Shown piece after piece: positions 25,187-38,700 of a stretch of DNA of 64,000 nucleotides. Each line of letters begins with the position of its first letter. Position 1 is the stretch's first letter. The notes below the pieces were generated by a model. That model was given only the letters and a program-made list of their open reading frames with translations. It was not told where the DNA came from and did no database searches. The position numbers were made by a program, and so were the translations under genes. This stretch comes from Ecdyonurus torrentis (Eukaryota; Arthropoda; Insecta; Ephemeroptera; Heptageniidae). The stretch covers positions 2,828,309 to 2,892,308 of the forward strand of contig OX439131.1 in the NCBI GenBank assembly GCA_949318235.1, in the 5' to 3' direction.

Positions 25187-28041
25187 TTACTTATCTTTTG
25201 GTTTAAAATAGCCCTCAATTTCTAACAAAGTTTTACCCCTAGTTTCAGGCAATAAAACAAACAAAATAATAGATCCTGTTAAAACTGTGCAACCATAAAA
25301 CCAGAAAGCTCCATGAAATCCTAAATTTTCTAACAAAAATGGGAAAGATTTGACAGCGGCAAACAGAAATGTATGAGAAAAACTGGAAGTAATTCCACCA
25401 AGTAAACCTCTAGTTCTTGCAGGATAAATTTCTCCCAACAAAACCCAAGGTAGTAGCAAGTAACCTAAAGAGTAAGTAACATAAAAGGAAATAATACAAC
25501 CAATTGGAAAATATCTCCAGAGAAAATTTTCAGAGGGTTCAATGTCATCCCTGGTCAAAAAAGCATGTAATCCAAGAGTTAGCATGGCGATGCCACTCAA
25601 AGTACCAGAAAATAACGTCAGAGTTCTCCTGTTGTAATGACTCAGCACAATGCAACCTATCACTGTACAAATGAACCTGATTACACCAAAGCATACCGCA
25701 GTAATGTAGCCGTTCACATTGGCACCTGTTCTTTGTACAATCTCAACATTGTAAAATGTTAAGACACTGATACCTGAGAACTGATAAGAATAAAAATAAA
25801 ACACTACTAAACTTAATGGTTTCAAGTTCATAGGTTCACATAAGACTCTAAGTTTATTTTTCTTTATTTGATCTGGCGATTCAAATTGCCCGCCAAGTTG
25901 GGAAAGTTCGTGGTTGATGTCTTGGTATGTTGACTTTGGGTCTCTTAGTCTGACAAGAGCTTTTCTTGCATCTTCTGGACGGTTGTTTTGCAGCAGCCAA
26001 GTGGGTGTTTCAGGCAGAAAGATGAAGGAGAGAGTGACTGAAGTGAGGGGCAGTAGTGCCGCTAACAATGCCACAAATGGCCATGACACCAGAGCACCAA
26101 AAGTGTAGCCCAAGAGGACCCCGCTGGACACCCCAAGAGATGCCAGGGAGCACAAGCTGCCTCGTAGTCTTGGACATGAAACCTGAACAAAATATTCACT
26201 TTTCAGGAACTAATTTTTTTTGTATAACATTATACAAATAAAGAAGGGGGAGATGAACATATTATAATTTAAAATAAAATATTAAATGAAGTTTAAAAAA
26301 AAAAAAAAAAAGATATTTGAGCACATTAAATTGAATGAAATTAAAAAAAATCCCTAATTTGTCTAGATGATGGGACAAAAAGAAAGTAAGACAAAAATAA
26401 TCAAAAATATGTATACTGTACCTCACTGGTGTAAACACGGGATGTCCCAGCTACGATGCCGGTGCCGAGACCCTGCATGATTCGGCCAGTGTAGATGGCA
26501 GGTATTGCAATGTTTGGACCCAGGTATGAGCCCAGTAACCCAGTCACCCCCACTGTCAGCCAGCCCAGTATGCAAGGTAGCGAGAGAATGAAGAGAGAAG
26601 TGCGACGTCCATATCTATCCATCAACACTCCACCCAGCAAGCATCCCACTGGAGTAGCAAACGACGCTATGCTCGCTGTCAGCACATCAGAATAAAAAAA
26701 AAGGTAAATAAGTAATAGGCCTATTATATGTTGTGTATTATGCAACTGCACGACACAGACGCAAGTAAAATAAATTTCATTATGCTACCCCAATTTCAGT
26801 AATTAACATTTCGATTTTTATATAAAAAATTTAATTTATATAGTACTATATTTACTGACTAACAATAAGCTGACAAATACGATGTCAATAAAGCTTCTGC
26901 ATAAAGAATAATAAGTAAATCTCTTGTTTTTTAAGCTATATAGCTCTCAAAGTTTTGAAAATCTCATGTCATGGCATTTAACCTCAATGGAGCTTATTGG
27001 TTTAGCGCGCGGGAAAAGCTAAGGGTCCCCCAATTTAACATTACGCTTACGATCGAAGAAACACTTTTTTTTTTTTTCTTGGAGAAAACTGCAGCACCTA
27101 TTCCGGAGATATTTAAATGAGGAATACTAGCTAGACATGCCTTTTACATGTTTTACGACATAGAAATTTTTTAAGAATTACTTAAACTGATAAACCCCCA
27201 CCCCCGTGTACACTCACTTACCTATCCACGAGGCTTGGTCTGCAGTGATTGGGATATGTGAGTCCGGCGCCTGCAGTTGCGGAAGCGCCACCGCGGAGAA
27301 CGAAAACATGAGACCAGGGTGAATTACAGCAGAATTAGCGATAAACGCTGCACGCACCTAACACAAAATCATCATTCAACATTAAAAATAATTTAAATGA
27401 AAAACATTGTGTTATTTTACCTGCCTGAACGAGCTCATCTTGGTCGAGTTTTCCACGTACATCCCCGTCTCGTTGTCCGCGACAATAAAAGGCAATCGTG
27501 AGCCGTCATCTTTGTTAGTCTCTACCACTTGTTTGTCTCTGATTATTATACAAACAAGGATAAAAATAAATCAGTGTAATTTTGTTTCGATTTTTTATTT
27601 TTTTTTTATTTTTTTTATTATTATATAGAGTGGATGGTTTCTTTTTCTGACGTAAAAATTTACCCAAAAATTGGCATCATTAAAATAAAAACATGTAAAA
27701 ATGTTTTTCTATCATTTAAAAATTTCTGAAGACCTCATAGCGCTTTTTTTTAACTATAAAAAAAGAGCGAAAGTTATTTGTAAACTGCGCTAAAAAAGGA
27801 TACAAAATTACGATGGAATAAGTGCACGATTTCCAGGAGCATACAGGTAACATTCATAGCTTATTAGAATATTTAATATTTAATTCAAATATATATTCAA
27901 AAGTATTATAAAATAAACACGAAATAAAAAGACTTGAAATTATAAGTACTGTTAATTCTGTATAAACGTCAATGTGTGAGAAAGTCAGCAGGAATATACT
28001 TACTGCGAATGTCGGGTGGCATGTCCCGCGTTGCTTGTCAT
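25187..28041 (-). CDS. MFS sugar transporter, facilitated trehalose transporter (Tret1)-like, 5 exons, 513 aa
   Basis: Twelve-helix plasma-membrane facilitator of the major facilitator superfamily sugar porter family. Exons (minus): 28004-28041, 27421-27538, 27222-27357, 26422-26675, 25187-26182. The joined frame is 513 residues and starts MTSNAGHATRHSQ; a hydrophilic N-terminus of about 55 residues precedes the first membrane helix. Family signatures are present: WIASIASFATPVG, the loop motif LMDRYGRRTSL, GRIMQGLGTGI, YTSEVSCPRLRGSL, PETPTWLL, a STYQDINHEL linker, LLLPWVLLGEIYPARTRG and the closing PETRGKTLLEIEGYF. Substrate cannot be read from sequence; trehalose is the common label for arthropod members, but glucose or other sugars are possible. 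Candidate polyadenylation signals (AATAAA on minus) lie at 25062-25067 and 25074-25079. It stands between MUTYH and YTHDC2 with no functional link to them. Confidence 0.92.
26985..27200 (+). repeat. Dispersed repeat (GGGAAAAGCTAAGGGTCC), copy 1
   Basis: Shares GGGAAAAGCT-AG-GTCC, GAGAAAACTGCAGCACC and AGATATTTAAATG-like blocks with 30,160-30,375 and about 40,905-41,030. It is in a Tret1-like intron. Confidence 0.5.
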
Positions 28042-28681
28042 GCCGATCAAGAGTTGAGATATCTGTGTTGTGTTTGTTCGTTCAGTATCGGCACTTATAG
28101 TTAACACTGCCTTACTCGTGCTCAGAACAGAGTACTTTGCTTTATATACATTCATACGTGTGCCCTCCATGCAGCTTGTGTTTTTTTTTTTTGTCGAGGG
28201 GGGATTTTTTTTTCAGAGGTAACGATATCATATATAATGCAATAAAACATTAAGAGGTGATCAATATAATATAAAATTATTTATAAAATAGCCTTTAACG
28301 CGGCTGTATAATAAAAATAATTAAAAGTCGTCTATATAAGCAAATTTTATACACAGTACGCAACTATATTAATTTTCAATTTTATTAATATATTTTTCAT
28401 AGCAGAGAAAAAAACAAACAAAACAAATAAACAAACATTTATTATACTCTGTTAAATTTTGCACACTTTAAAAGTATACAATTAAATACTGCAATAAAAA
28501 GTTATTTAATATATCGCAAGTTTAAATTAATAGATAAACATAAATAATTTTACTTTCTTTTATATCGGCATTTTTTATAAAAAGCTAAAATATATATTTT
28601 TAAACTCTCCAACGCAGGGCTCCATTTTTGACCCTATATCAAGGAGTACTATTCAAACCATTAACAATTATATATTTCGGC

Positions 28682-28702
28682 GGGGGGGGGGGGGGGGGGG
28701 GG
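28682..28702 (+). repeat. Poly-G tract (21)
   Basis: Uninterrupted G run followed by an AT-dinucleotide run. Confidence 0.9.
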
Positions 28703-29088
28703 AACTATATATATATATATTTTTTACATGAGATACACACAAATGATGTAATTTTCGCCTTCTTCTTTTTCAATTTTATATTTTATAATGAAGTTAAATA
28801 ATAATTTTTATGAATAATTAAATTTGCAGTCAGAAGAGGAAATGAGGAAGTAAATTCAATGTTATGTTTGATTAGAAGTTGCAAAATAATTAGCGAGACT
28901 TCATGTTGTGACATGCTGTATGTCCCATGTTTCCACACAGGAGGGACAAATACAAATCGTGTTCATTTGCATGTTGTCTGAGACTCGATGTCCTTGCTTC
29001 AAAACTGTTGTACTTCAAGTATGCTACATCACTTCATGGTGATTTACAGTATACACGTGTGCACTTCCTCACGCCACAGTAAAATTAA

Positions 29089-29426
29089 GGGAGTAGGGGA
29101 CCGACGTCGGCCATTAGTCTCAAACTTTTCTCGTCAAAAAAAATCTGAAATTTTGCACAATGATCAATGATACTTCAGCTTGAGACAATTTCAAATATAT
29201 GAAAATTTTGGGGGGTCACCGTGCAAATTAATTTTATATGATTTTTTGAAATTTTAAGCCCATAAGGCCCAATGCTAATTTTAATATTTTTTTTCTTTTT
29301 TTCGGGACGGTCAAACATCATGAAATTTTTATCACGGCTAGGTGTGATCCTTAGCTACACAATGACACTAAATTGTAACCCAAAACACTTCTAGTTTTTG
29401 AGATATAAGGTCAGTACCCTACTCCC
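29089..29426 (+). mobile_element. piggyBac-like MITE copy 1 (TTAA target site)
   Basis: 338 bp beginning GGGAGTAGGGGACC and ending GTACCCTACTCCC, flanked by TTAA at 29085-29088 and 29427-29430. The second copy at 44,628-44,965 is the same length, in opposite orientation, also between TTAA. TTAA duplication is the hallmark of piggyBac-type transposition. Confidence 0.85.
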
Positions 29427-30159
29427 TTAAGTCGAATTTATTTGACAAATTGTTGCTTGTAATTTCAAGAAAACTATAATGTCAATGACTAGGAATGTTC
29501 GATCTCGTATCAACTTGGGGCTGCTGAACATATAATACAATAGGCAAAATTTATTGTTGGAAATAAATAAAATTCTCCCTTTTTTGTAACTGCAAGCAAG
29601 TAAAACAATGACCCTTAATAATTAATAAAACAAGAGAAAAACACACGTTATAATTTTTCCAATAACTTACATAATTTTACGCGATTTTATAATGTTACGA
29701 AATTATTATTTTATTTTTGTGATCGCAGTTAGTTTTGTAAGTACAATTAAATTCTCGCAAATAAATGTATTTAAAATTAATTTAAAAATGCTTTCAATGG
29801 CAATTTTATAATACGCTGAATTTTTATTCTTTACATAATATTCCACTTAAAGAACACTGAAATCATAAACAATGTTTAAACTCTGTCATAAAAAAAAAAA
29901 AAAAAAAAAATAATAATAATAATAATAATAATAATATAAATATAAAATTTGACTTTAAAGCAATATATGAAGTAAAATTTTACATGCCAGAATCTGTACG
30001 TTGCTGAGTCTCTATAATTTTGTTAATTTCATTCAAATGTATCATTATAAATTTGAAGATGGTAAGCTAAAAATAATTTACCAAAATTATACAGACACAT
30101 ACTGATATAAAATTTTATTTCATTGTCAATATTGTCATAGTGTATTCAAATGGAGACTT

Positions 30160-30375
30160 GACTGAAGTTTATCGATGGGGTGCGGGGGAAAAGCTTAGAG
30201 TCCTTTAATTTCCCATCCTTTTTAACCTTGCAGGGTCTAATTTTTAGCACTTCTATCTTCTATATTAAGAAAACTTCTGCACCGAGGCCAGAAATATTTA
30301 AGTGCGGTGGATACAAGATACACTTTCAAGTGTTTTCATATAAACGCAAAGAAAATAATTAGGATTTTCCATCAC
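30160..30375 (+). repeat. Dispersed repeat, copy 2
   Basis: Contains GGGGAAAAGCTTAGAGTCC, AACCTTGCAGGGTCT, AGAAAACTTCTGCACC and GAAATATTTAAGTG, matching 26,985-27,200. Confidence 0.5.
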
Positions 30376-31886
30376 TGACAACCTCTATTAACATAATGCT
30401 TCATTTAAATTAGGGACCTGATCCGCCTACGAATTTTGCTGTTCTTGAGAACAGCACTTATACAGTATAATCCTCGCACTCCTTCGCGACATTAATTTTT
30501 CATCGTGCATATATTACTCAAATATTAATAGCATTTGCTATTTCTGCCCTTCATCGCAATTCTCACAAAATCGAGCAATTGTTCTTAAAATATGAAGAAC
30601 CACGCGGTTCTCAAAAGAGGTTCTTGGTGGCTCCAAGAACCGGAACTGGTTCCTAAATTAAATGAACATTGTACATTACAGCAGCACTATGACAATACAG
30701 AATTTCTATGCCGAAGCAGTATAATAAACTTTAATACCTTCTTTAACAGATCTGAAATATATTGGAATTGCTAAAACAAATTCGACAAACGTTTTAATTA
30801 TTTTATTAATATTTATTAATCTTTAAGAAATACAAACTTTTTTTTTACAAGAAATACAACCAGTTCCATTCACTAAAAATTTCACATTTATTATTTAAAA
30901 TTCTTGAATCAGCAAATATCGCAAATTTGGTCATTATCGAGATTTCCACTTTTTTAATAGTAGGTAATATAATTTAGAAATCAAAAGTTTTCAAACGTAA
31001 TGATTACTTACAATGCTTAATTAAGTATATTTTTGTGTAACTTGTCTACAGAAATCAAATTTTAAAAGTGAGATTCTGTCACATAAAATATAAGAACATA
31101 CTTTTTGTTCAGCAAGGTAATATAAAACAAAAAATCATTTTCAACTTTTTTTTTTTTTCAAAAACCCTTTTTTCCATTTTTAGCGCTTTTCTTCTTCAAA
31201 AATATCAACAAGCTTTCTTTCATAAAATCCTTGAATACAGAAAAGCTTTGCGCGTAACTTAAAAAAATACGTACAATTACGAACAAAGTTTGTGCGCATT
31301 GTAAGTAAGCTTGTATTATTGTTTTTTTAATTAAAAAAAAAAAAAAAAAAAAAAACATTACAGATTTGTGCAACGATTACAATAATAATAATAAATCAAA
31401 TATTTATAAAAAATTGACACATCCTATTGTGATTGTTCAAAACATTGAAATTTTCTTCCCATATCTATTTCTTACAAAATTGTTGAGCATCGCAGAAAAT
31501 ACACAAAATTGTGTATATAAAATTACAAGCACGGTCATATGAAATAATAAAAATATTACAACCAATCTCAAATACTAGTTGCTAATTATACATATAGATT
31601 ACTGATGCTTTTAGTTGAAGCCTTAAATTTTACAAAAAATGTCATATTTATGAAAGAGGTATACATCCATATAACTTTATGGAAAAATACGATAAGATTA
31701 TTTATATATAAACTGCATAACGTAATACTTGGAACTGGTTTCTTAAATAATAAAATATATAAGAAGGAAAAAAAAAAATAAAAATAAACAAGAAAAATAA
31801 AGAGATCATATTAATAATGATAAAAAGTTATAGCTTCTGAACAGAGCCACCAAACACTAGACAGGAGTATTTTCATACATTTTAAG

Positions 31887-32407
31887 AATAAGTTTAAAAA
31901 AATATTTAGAAAATAGTTGGTAGAGATTAGAGTACGTTGAATTGAAAATTAATAAAACGCGAAAATTCTCTAATTGATATAGTAAATTGGGACTAGGATT
32001 CAAATATTCTAGCTTTAGCTAGTTAAAAAATAGACGTTAAAGGGATGGAGGTAAAGTGTCAAAATAAAATACGATGTGCCTAGCATCTCACGTTCTCACA
32101 CTACGTCAAAGACACAACATTATAAAACAGCATCAGACTTACTCTGATGTAAGTCTGATGATGCTGTTTTATAATGTTGTGTCTTTGACGTAGTGTGAGA
32201 ACGTGAGATGCTAGGCACATCGTATTTTATTTTGACACTTTACCTCCATCCCTTTAACGTCTATTTTTTAACTAGCTAAAGCTAGAATATTTGAATCCTA
32301 GTCCCAATTTACTATATCAATTAGAGAATTTTCGCGTTTTATTAATTTTCAATTCAACGTACTCTAATCTCTACCAACTATTTTCTAAATATTTTTTTAA
32401 ACTTATT
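31887..32407. repeat. Near-perfect ~520-bp palindrome
   Basis: Left arm 31887-32142 and right arm 32149-32407 are reverse complements almost throughout, the main difference being a 3-bp length change near the centre; the loop is TCTGAT. The outer ends are AATAAGTTTAAA and TTTAAACTTATT. A 16-bp direct repeat, CATTTTAAGAATAAGT, occurs at 31878-31893 and 32440-32455. It lies about 390 bp beyond the YTHDC2 stop codon. A transcript through it would form a long double-stranded hairpin. Confidence 0.9.
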
Positions 32408-32793
32408 AATTCTAACCGCGATGGTTTTTTCCTTATACGCATTTTAAGAATAAGTCGTATTTTTTATTAGGATTATCAGAAATATATTTTCTGTTTGGTT
32501 ACATGTATTTAAAGCCTCAACGGTCAAGTATTTGGTGGCCCAATGTTGACAGAGGCTTGTGACTACGTAATTTGTACGTAAAGATACCCTGATTGTCGCT
32601 AACGTTTCTTATTTTTAGAGACCAGGTAAATATAGATTTTCTTTATCTCATTTTGTCCCTAATAACATCAAGTTAAGTAATTTTATAAATTTATAACATC
32701 AATTATTGACGAACTAAATAGTTCAACGCCGATATATTTAAAAGATAAAGTTTAAATAGTTGATGTAAAATGCCAGTCTCTAGCTATGTTAAC

Positions 32794-35700
32794 TTAGTAA
32801 TATTTGTTACCAGGCGGGTGGCGTCCTCGCATAGCGTGAGAATTGTTGGCAGCAGAGTAGGGACCTGCATTGTTGCCCATGTAGCCGTACGAGCCGCGGA
32901 TTGGACGTCCGTACTGACCCTGGAGACTAGACGTTCCTGGTGCCTCCATCTGTACACAAAGTAAATGTTTAGCATTACTTAACTGAAAACCACAAGCTGA
33001 TAACGTAGTTACATCATAACACTGGTTAAATATGAGTCACAGTTTTGACTTACCATGGTGTGGTGCATGCCTGGGAACTGAGGCATGGGTAGACACGAGG
33101 GTGGGGGTGGTAGTTTGGAAGGTACTCGCTCCCACAAACGGCACAAACTCTCGCCGACACTTGTCTCCAGCTCTTGGCCATCTCTGCTATGCTGTACTCG
33201 TTGGTTGTCATGCCATGGGTTGAGCAAGTGACGCGAAGCTTGAAACGGCACATCTCCCAGTTTCAGCCACTCCATAGAGCGTGTCATTGGATTACCTCCA
33301 ATTTCATCAAATCCCAGTCGAGCATAGCCTTGGAATCCTCCACTGCGCTGCACACTGAAGATCAGCACTACTGTCTTACCCTCCTGAAACACACATGGCA
33401 ACATTCAACACATGCACAAGTACATGGTCTGTGACAGTACTTACCCTATGTGCCTTGTTCAGCTTACGCATGGTGTTGTTGTTGAAAGTCCATTTGTTGG
33501 TGACAGACGCCTCTTGAATGCACTGCAAGGTGCCGTTCTTGATGACAAAGTAGCGAATAGGCGATACTAAAATACGATAACCTCTCACTTGACTGCTCCA
33601 AACAGAGATAACAAAAATACTTACTTGTTTGAGGATACAGTTCTCCACTGCTAGCTCCACTGCCATCATTGGAGAGTGTGGGGGAGAGACATGGACTGCC
33701 CGACATGTTGCTGCCTGAGTCGGAGTCTGAAATGTAAATATAAGTCAATACATGAAGAGAAACTTAGCCAGCATTACAACACAACTTACTTTTTGTGATG
33801 CACGCCTCGAGAGGTGACAAGAGCTTAGCTTGTCTGTCCAAGCCACCGGCTTCGTTCACATTGTAGCTATGAGAGCCTGCAACAATATTCAACCACGGTA
33901 AGTTCAAATTTAAAAAATACGTAGTTTATTTTCAAACTCCTACAGCAAAAGCAGCAAAATATAAGTCTGTTTATGTCATTAGCTTCTTTTTGGATTCCAT
34001 CCACATACATATAGTATACAATTAGTAATCAGTACTAACATCTGAGATACCGTAAACAAATATAAATTTTATTAATATTATTATAAAAGTTTACAAATAA
34101 ATAAATAAGCATCCCAAACCAGGACTTTGTTATATTATTATTACTGTATTATTAGACATATTTAAGAACTACAAAAACAGTGGTGTAATAAAAAGGAATA
34201 TATACAGTACTTTAAACTACTTTCAAACAGTTTTTCAAAAGCTATGGTTTTGATATCGCATGGTAGTTTATTTAATTTCTCAGTATACTGTATAGCATAA
34301 AAAGGATCACAATAACATACCTCCAATGTCAAATGTCCTTGGCTTTTGTCCAATTCCCAGTGGCTGAGGTAGCATCAGTGCCTTCTCCTCAGCAGTCAGG
34401 ACGTTCACCACACATCGCAGCACTTGGTCATCACCCTGGTAACACCAAGTAACTCAAGTTGTAATATATCGTGTGTGTTATAGAAGTTGACAGACACACT
34501 CACCTGAGTGGGAGGTTTGCCAGGACCTCTCAGTCGACGGATGAAGAGCGAGTGCAGTTTCTGCCTGAGCTGCACAGCTGCACGAGCTCTATCAGGAGGC
34601 AATCTGAAGTGAGCCCAATCATCTAGCTTGAGTAATGTGGTGCTGCCATCGGGCGTGTCCTCTGCCTCACTGTCACTTTCCAGTTCTTGAGCAAGCTGAC
34701 TGCGAGCCTCTGCAATGTAAATCAAGTCAAGAACAGTCATAGAAAATTACTTGCTTTAGTTGTGTGTGTGATGATAAGAAAACTTACCCTCTGGTTCTCC
34801 CTCAAACTGAGGGTCATAGGTCATGTGGGAGGAGCCAGCAAAGAGGAAGACTGTGAGTGGTGACACCAATGTGACAGTACGGATATTACAGATGCGACCC
34901 ACACGACTCATTTCCTCATACAGGAGCCAGTCTGAGGGTAAGTTCTTGAGTAGCGCAGCTTGTGCCTCCGCCACAGTCTTGTGGTTGTTAGCTGGCTCAC
35001 GGAGAACACTTGAAGGGTGGAACGATACCTTTGCTTCATTCCTGCAAACACGTACACAGAAAGTTTACAAATTAAAAAAAAAAAAAAAGAAGAAGAAAAA
35101 AAAAAAAAAAAAAAAAAAAAGAAAAAAGAAAGAAAGAAAGAACTGTGAGCTCATTCTATAGATTCCACAGATTCAGAATAAAAACTACAAAAAAAGCAAC
35201 AAATTTAGTGTCACACACTTACTGTGTGCGTAATTTGTATGATGTTCTGTCGACTCTAGCAAGGTTGGGGTAAAGACCTGCAGTGAGAGCAGCCTTGATG
35301 ACGGCCCAGTTATCCGAGTTCATGTTCAGCTCATGCATGTCGCTGCCACCACGAGTGCGCACAAAGCCTGAGGCTCTCAGTTGACCCAGCAGCTGACTAC
35401 GCAGAGCCATCACCATCTCGAGTGTTGCAGCAGACACAAAGAACTCGTCACAGAAAGGACGACCACGTCTGTTGGTGCGTTCCTCTTGCCAACGCTTCAC
35501 AAAATATAATCACATGTAAGCACAAATCTAATCAATATATATTACCATTGTTTAACACTACACTAACATAGATGTCTCACCTGGAAAGCTCTAAGTAATG
35601 CCATATGATCACTGTATGTGCCTGAAGCTAACTTCCTCTTGGCATCGTACGCTGACCTGCGTAGGCCTGGTATAGAAGGCAAGTTGAAGGGCTCCCTGTA

Positions 35701-38700
35701 CACGACACAAGTAATGAGACAACATGATGCCACTGACATGTAATGTTGTGTGACTTACTTGTATGCGAGAGTACAGACGATAGTAAGCACAGGGTCCAGA
35801 CAACGCAGGATAATTGCAAAGAGAAGAGCTTTGCCAAGACGTGGCTCCACCGGCAAGTCAATCAGGTGTTGACCAAGGTCAGTTAGGTCCTCGCATGGCG
35901 TCAGTGCATCCATTAGCTGAAACATACAATATATTAGGTTCTTCTTTTACAGCATAATAATAATTAAAAAATTAAAAATGACATAAAATTGTTTAAAAAA
36001 AAAAAACAGTTTTTTTTTTATTTTTTAATCTCAGGATCTATCTGAACAATATTACAACCAGTATGTACCAAAATAAATGTTCTCCAATCCTACCTTGAGC
36101 AAGTTGACTGCGTTCCTAGTAACAAGGGTAGGGGGAGGCTCTGGTGCCTTTGCCAGGAAGTCTGCTATGGAAGTGTTGAAGGGAGCCAACATCTTTGTCT
36201 GCAGACACAGTTCCTGCAAACATGTGGACAAACTTGAGTTAGTAAATGTAGTTAGCTGAGGAGTTTGATAAGCAAGCTTTTACTTTAGATAAATAATCAT
36301 GCATTTTTGCTTGTTTTTATGTTTTAATAGTAAAATGTTTATGAATATTATGAGTATAATATAATACTATAATGGGCAATGTATTAAGACAGAGGGATGC
36401 AGACGTTTGATGGTACTGTATGTATACCTGCAGTGGTAAGCGTAAGATCTCAGGTGTCTGGTAGGCCTGCATGGCTTGGAAACGCTGCCTAGAGAAGAGA
36501 TGATAACAAATGCCAGGTTGTGTACGACCTGCACGACCTTTACGTTGCTGAGCACAAGCCTTGGAGATCCACATGGAGCGCAGCATACATACGCCAACTG
36601 TCGCGTCAAATGATTTCTGAAATCACAGTGTCTCGTTACCTCATGCTAATCTTGAATGGAATTTTATGGCAAGCTAGCAATTTGGGTAGCTATACCCAAG
36701 TTTACCAGGCTTCTCCCAATTAGGAATGGAAGTCAACATAAACCTGCAACAAGTGTTGCATTAGTGATGTAATAACAAGACGTGAATCGCTTCAAACTAA
36801 AATAACATCTAGGGATTTGAAGCAGAGAGGGGGAGAAGCCTGCATGACACAAGCTGATCAACTTGAGTATAGGTGTCAGAAATTTTTATTTCTTGTACAT
36901 GGGTCAATGAAATTGAGACTTACCTCTTTGACTTTGCCTGCATCAACGACAAACACTACGTCGTCAATGGTGATGCTCGTCTCTGCGATATTGGTGGACA
37001 GGATGATTTTGCGCTCATTTGGTGGTAGAGGCTTGAAAACTTGACGCTGATCTGATGTCTAAAAGGAAATAATCATAAGTTTATTTGCTATAATTAGCTA
37101 GAAATGCTACAATAGAGGTTACCAGTGATGAATTTTTGTTAAAATTGTTCCATTAGCTGAAAACACACAATAAGTGTGTCTAGTATTCTTCATTCAAATA
37201 TTTCCAGAATAAAAAAAAAAAGAAAAAAAAATGCACCGCAATGCTATAGGAAATTAGGAGACCTTTAGCTTTTCCTGCTTGTTTCACTGATTACCTCCAT
37301 TCTTGTAATATTGTATAAAAAAACTGCAAGTTTTTTACCCACCTGCATGTTAGAGTGCAAGATAAAAATGCGGTACAGTCCTCCAATGCTGTGCAAAGTT
37401 TTGTCTTCTTTGATCTTCTCATTGAGATCCACGATATCATCGTACCCAGGCAGGAAGACCAGGATTGCTCCTGTACATAAAAATCAGTACATCAAACATC
37501 AGGCACATCATGTAATAAACAATACGTTATCATCATGCAGAAAATTATTATTTATGAGCAATATAATAATCCAATTATGGATTAATTATTTTATGATTTA
37601 TTAGTTTTGCATATTACATGTTTTTTTTTGTTTTTTTAATTTTTAAACATATGTTTCATTCTTCTGATTTATATTATAAACTGGAATGGTATTAATATTA
37701 TGTAAAGTTACCTTCACTCTTAGAGGCATGGATTTTTTTGAGCAACGTCATCAGTAAATTAAGGTCCACATGTTCATCATTCACACTGGACTGGTATGCG
37801 TCCACCAGTTTTCTGTCTTCCTCCGACATTTCATATGTGACTTCCATGGCAGAGGTGCTTGGGCAACACTCCTGGGTCGCACTGTAAAACATACATTCAT
37901 CACTGCTTGCTTCTCTGTCTTGAGGATGACTAACTTACACGTACGACTGCAACACCTCGGCAGTCTCCTGGTGTCCTTTCTGTAAGGCCCAGTCTAGTGC
38001 GGTGAAGCCATTGCATGCCTTAATGTCCACCCTGGCTCCCAAGTCTAGCAGTTTGTCCACCAAGTCTAGCTTGTTGTGAGCAGCAGCAATCATTAGGATG
38101 GTGGCAGATGTGTGGGAGTGCTGAACAACACATATCAGGCAATTAGACATGTTTACTTCACACCATGATTACTAAATACCTAGTGTTGAAAAAATATATT
38201 ACTTTTGAATGGGGCTCAAAACACTGCAGGTATGTATGCTCAAATCACCTATAGAGCTTCTCATTGGGTTCTTGTACTCATCATAATATTGTTGCTACTG
38301 CCATTGCATACGCAAGAATGTTATTAATATAATGGATACAATACTCTTGTAAAAAATAATGACAGTAACACTTCAATGAGTAACAAGAAGTCAATGAAAA
38401 GGTGTCCCCAGCAGAGAGCTGGAAACCTGGCACTTTCTTTACTACATTTTGAGCCCCTGTCATGTTCTTTGATGTGTACATACTGGGTAATCCAGAGAGA
38501 CATTCTGAGATCTGAGGATATGAAGCAGTCTCTCAAAGGCGTCTTCATTTCCTGAGCCCCACGCCTCCTCCATCGTCTCGTCTATATCCTCGGCAAGCCA
38601 CTTCTCCAGCACAATACGTTCTGGCTGACTAGGCTGTAATATCATAAGTAACATTAAGCATCAATTAGGTACCTATAGCAAGACTGTGATTACATACATC

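Larger units (their letters stand above)
28042..32793. other. Intergenic, transporter 5' side to YTHDC2 3' end
   Basis: 4.7 kb without a recognised exon. It holds a G21 tract, a piggyBac-like MITE, a dispersed repeat, poly-A and TAA microsatellites (about 29,890-29,935) and the large palindrome. Short open frames here carry no recognisable domain. Confidence 0.6.

Noticed and set aside
30437..30647. Hairpins with GGTTCTTGG/CCAAGAACC and TGTTCT/AGAACA halves
   Set aside because: Possible remains of an inverted-repeat element, but no matching outer ends or second copy could be found.
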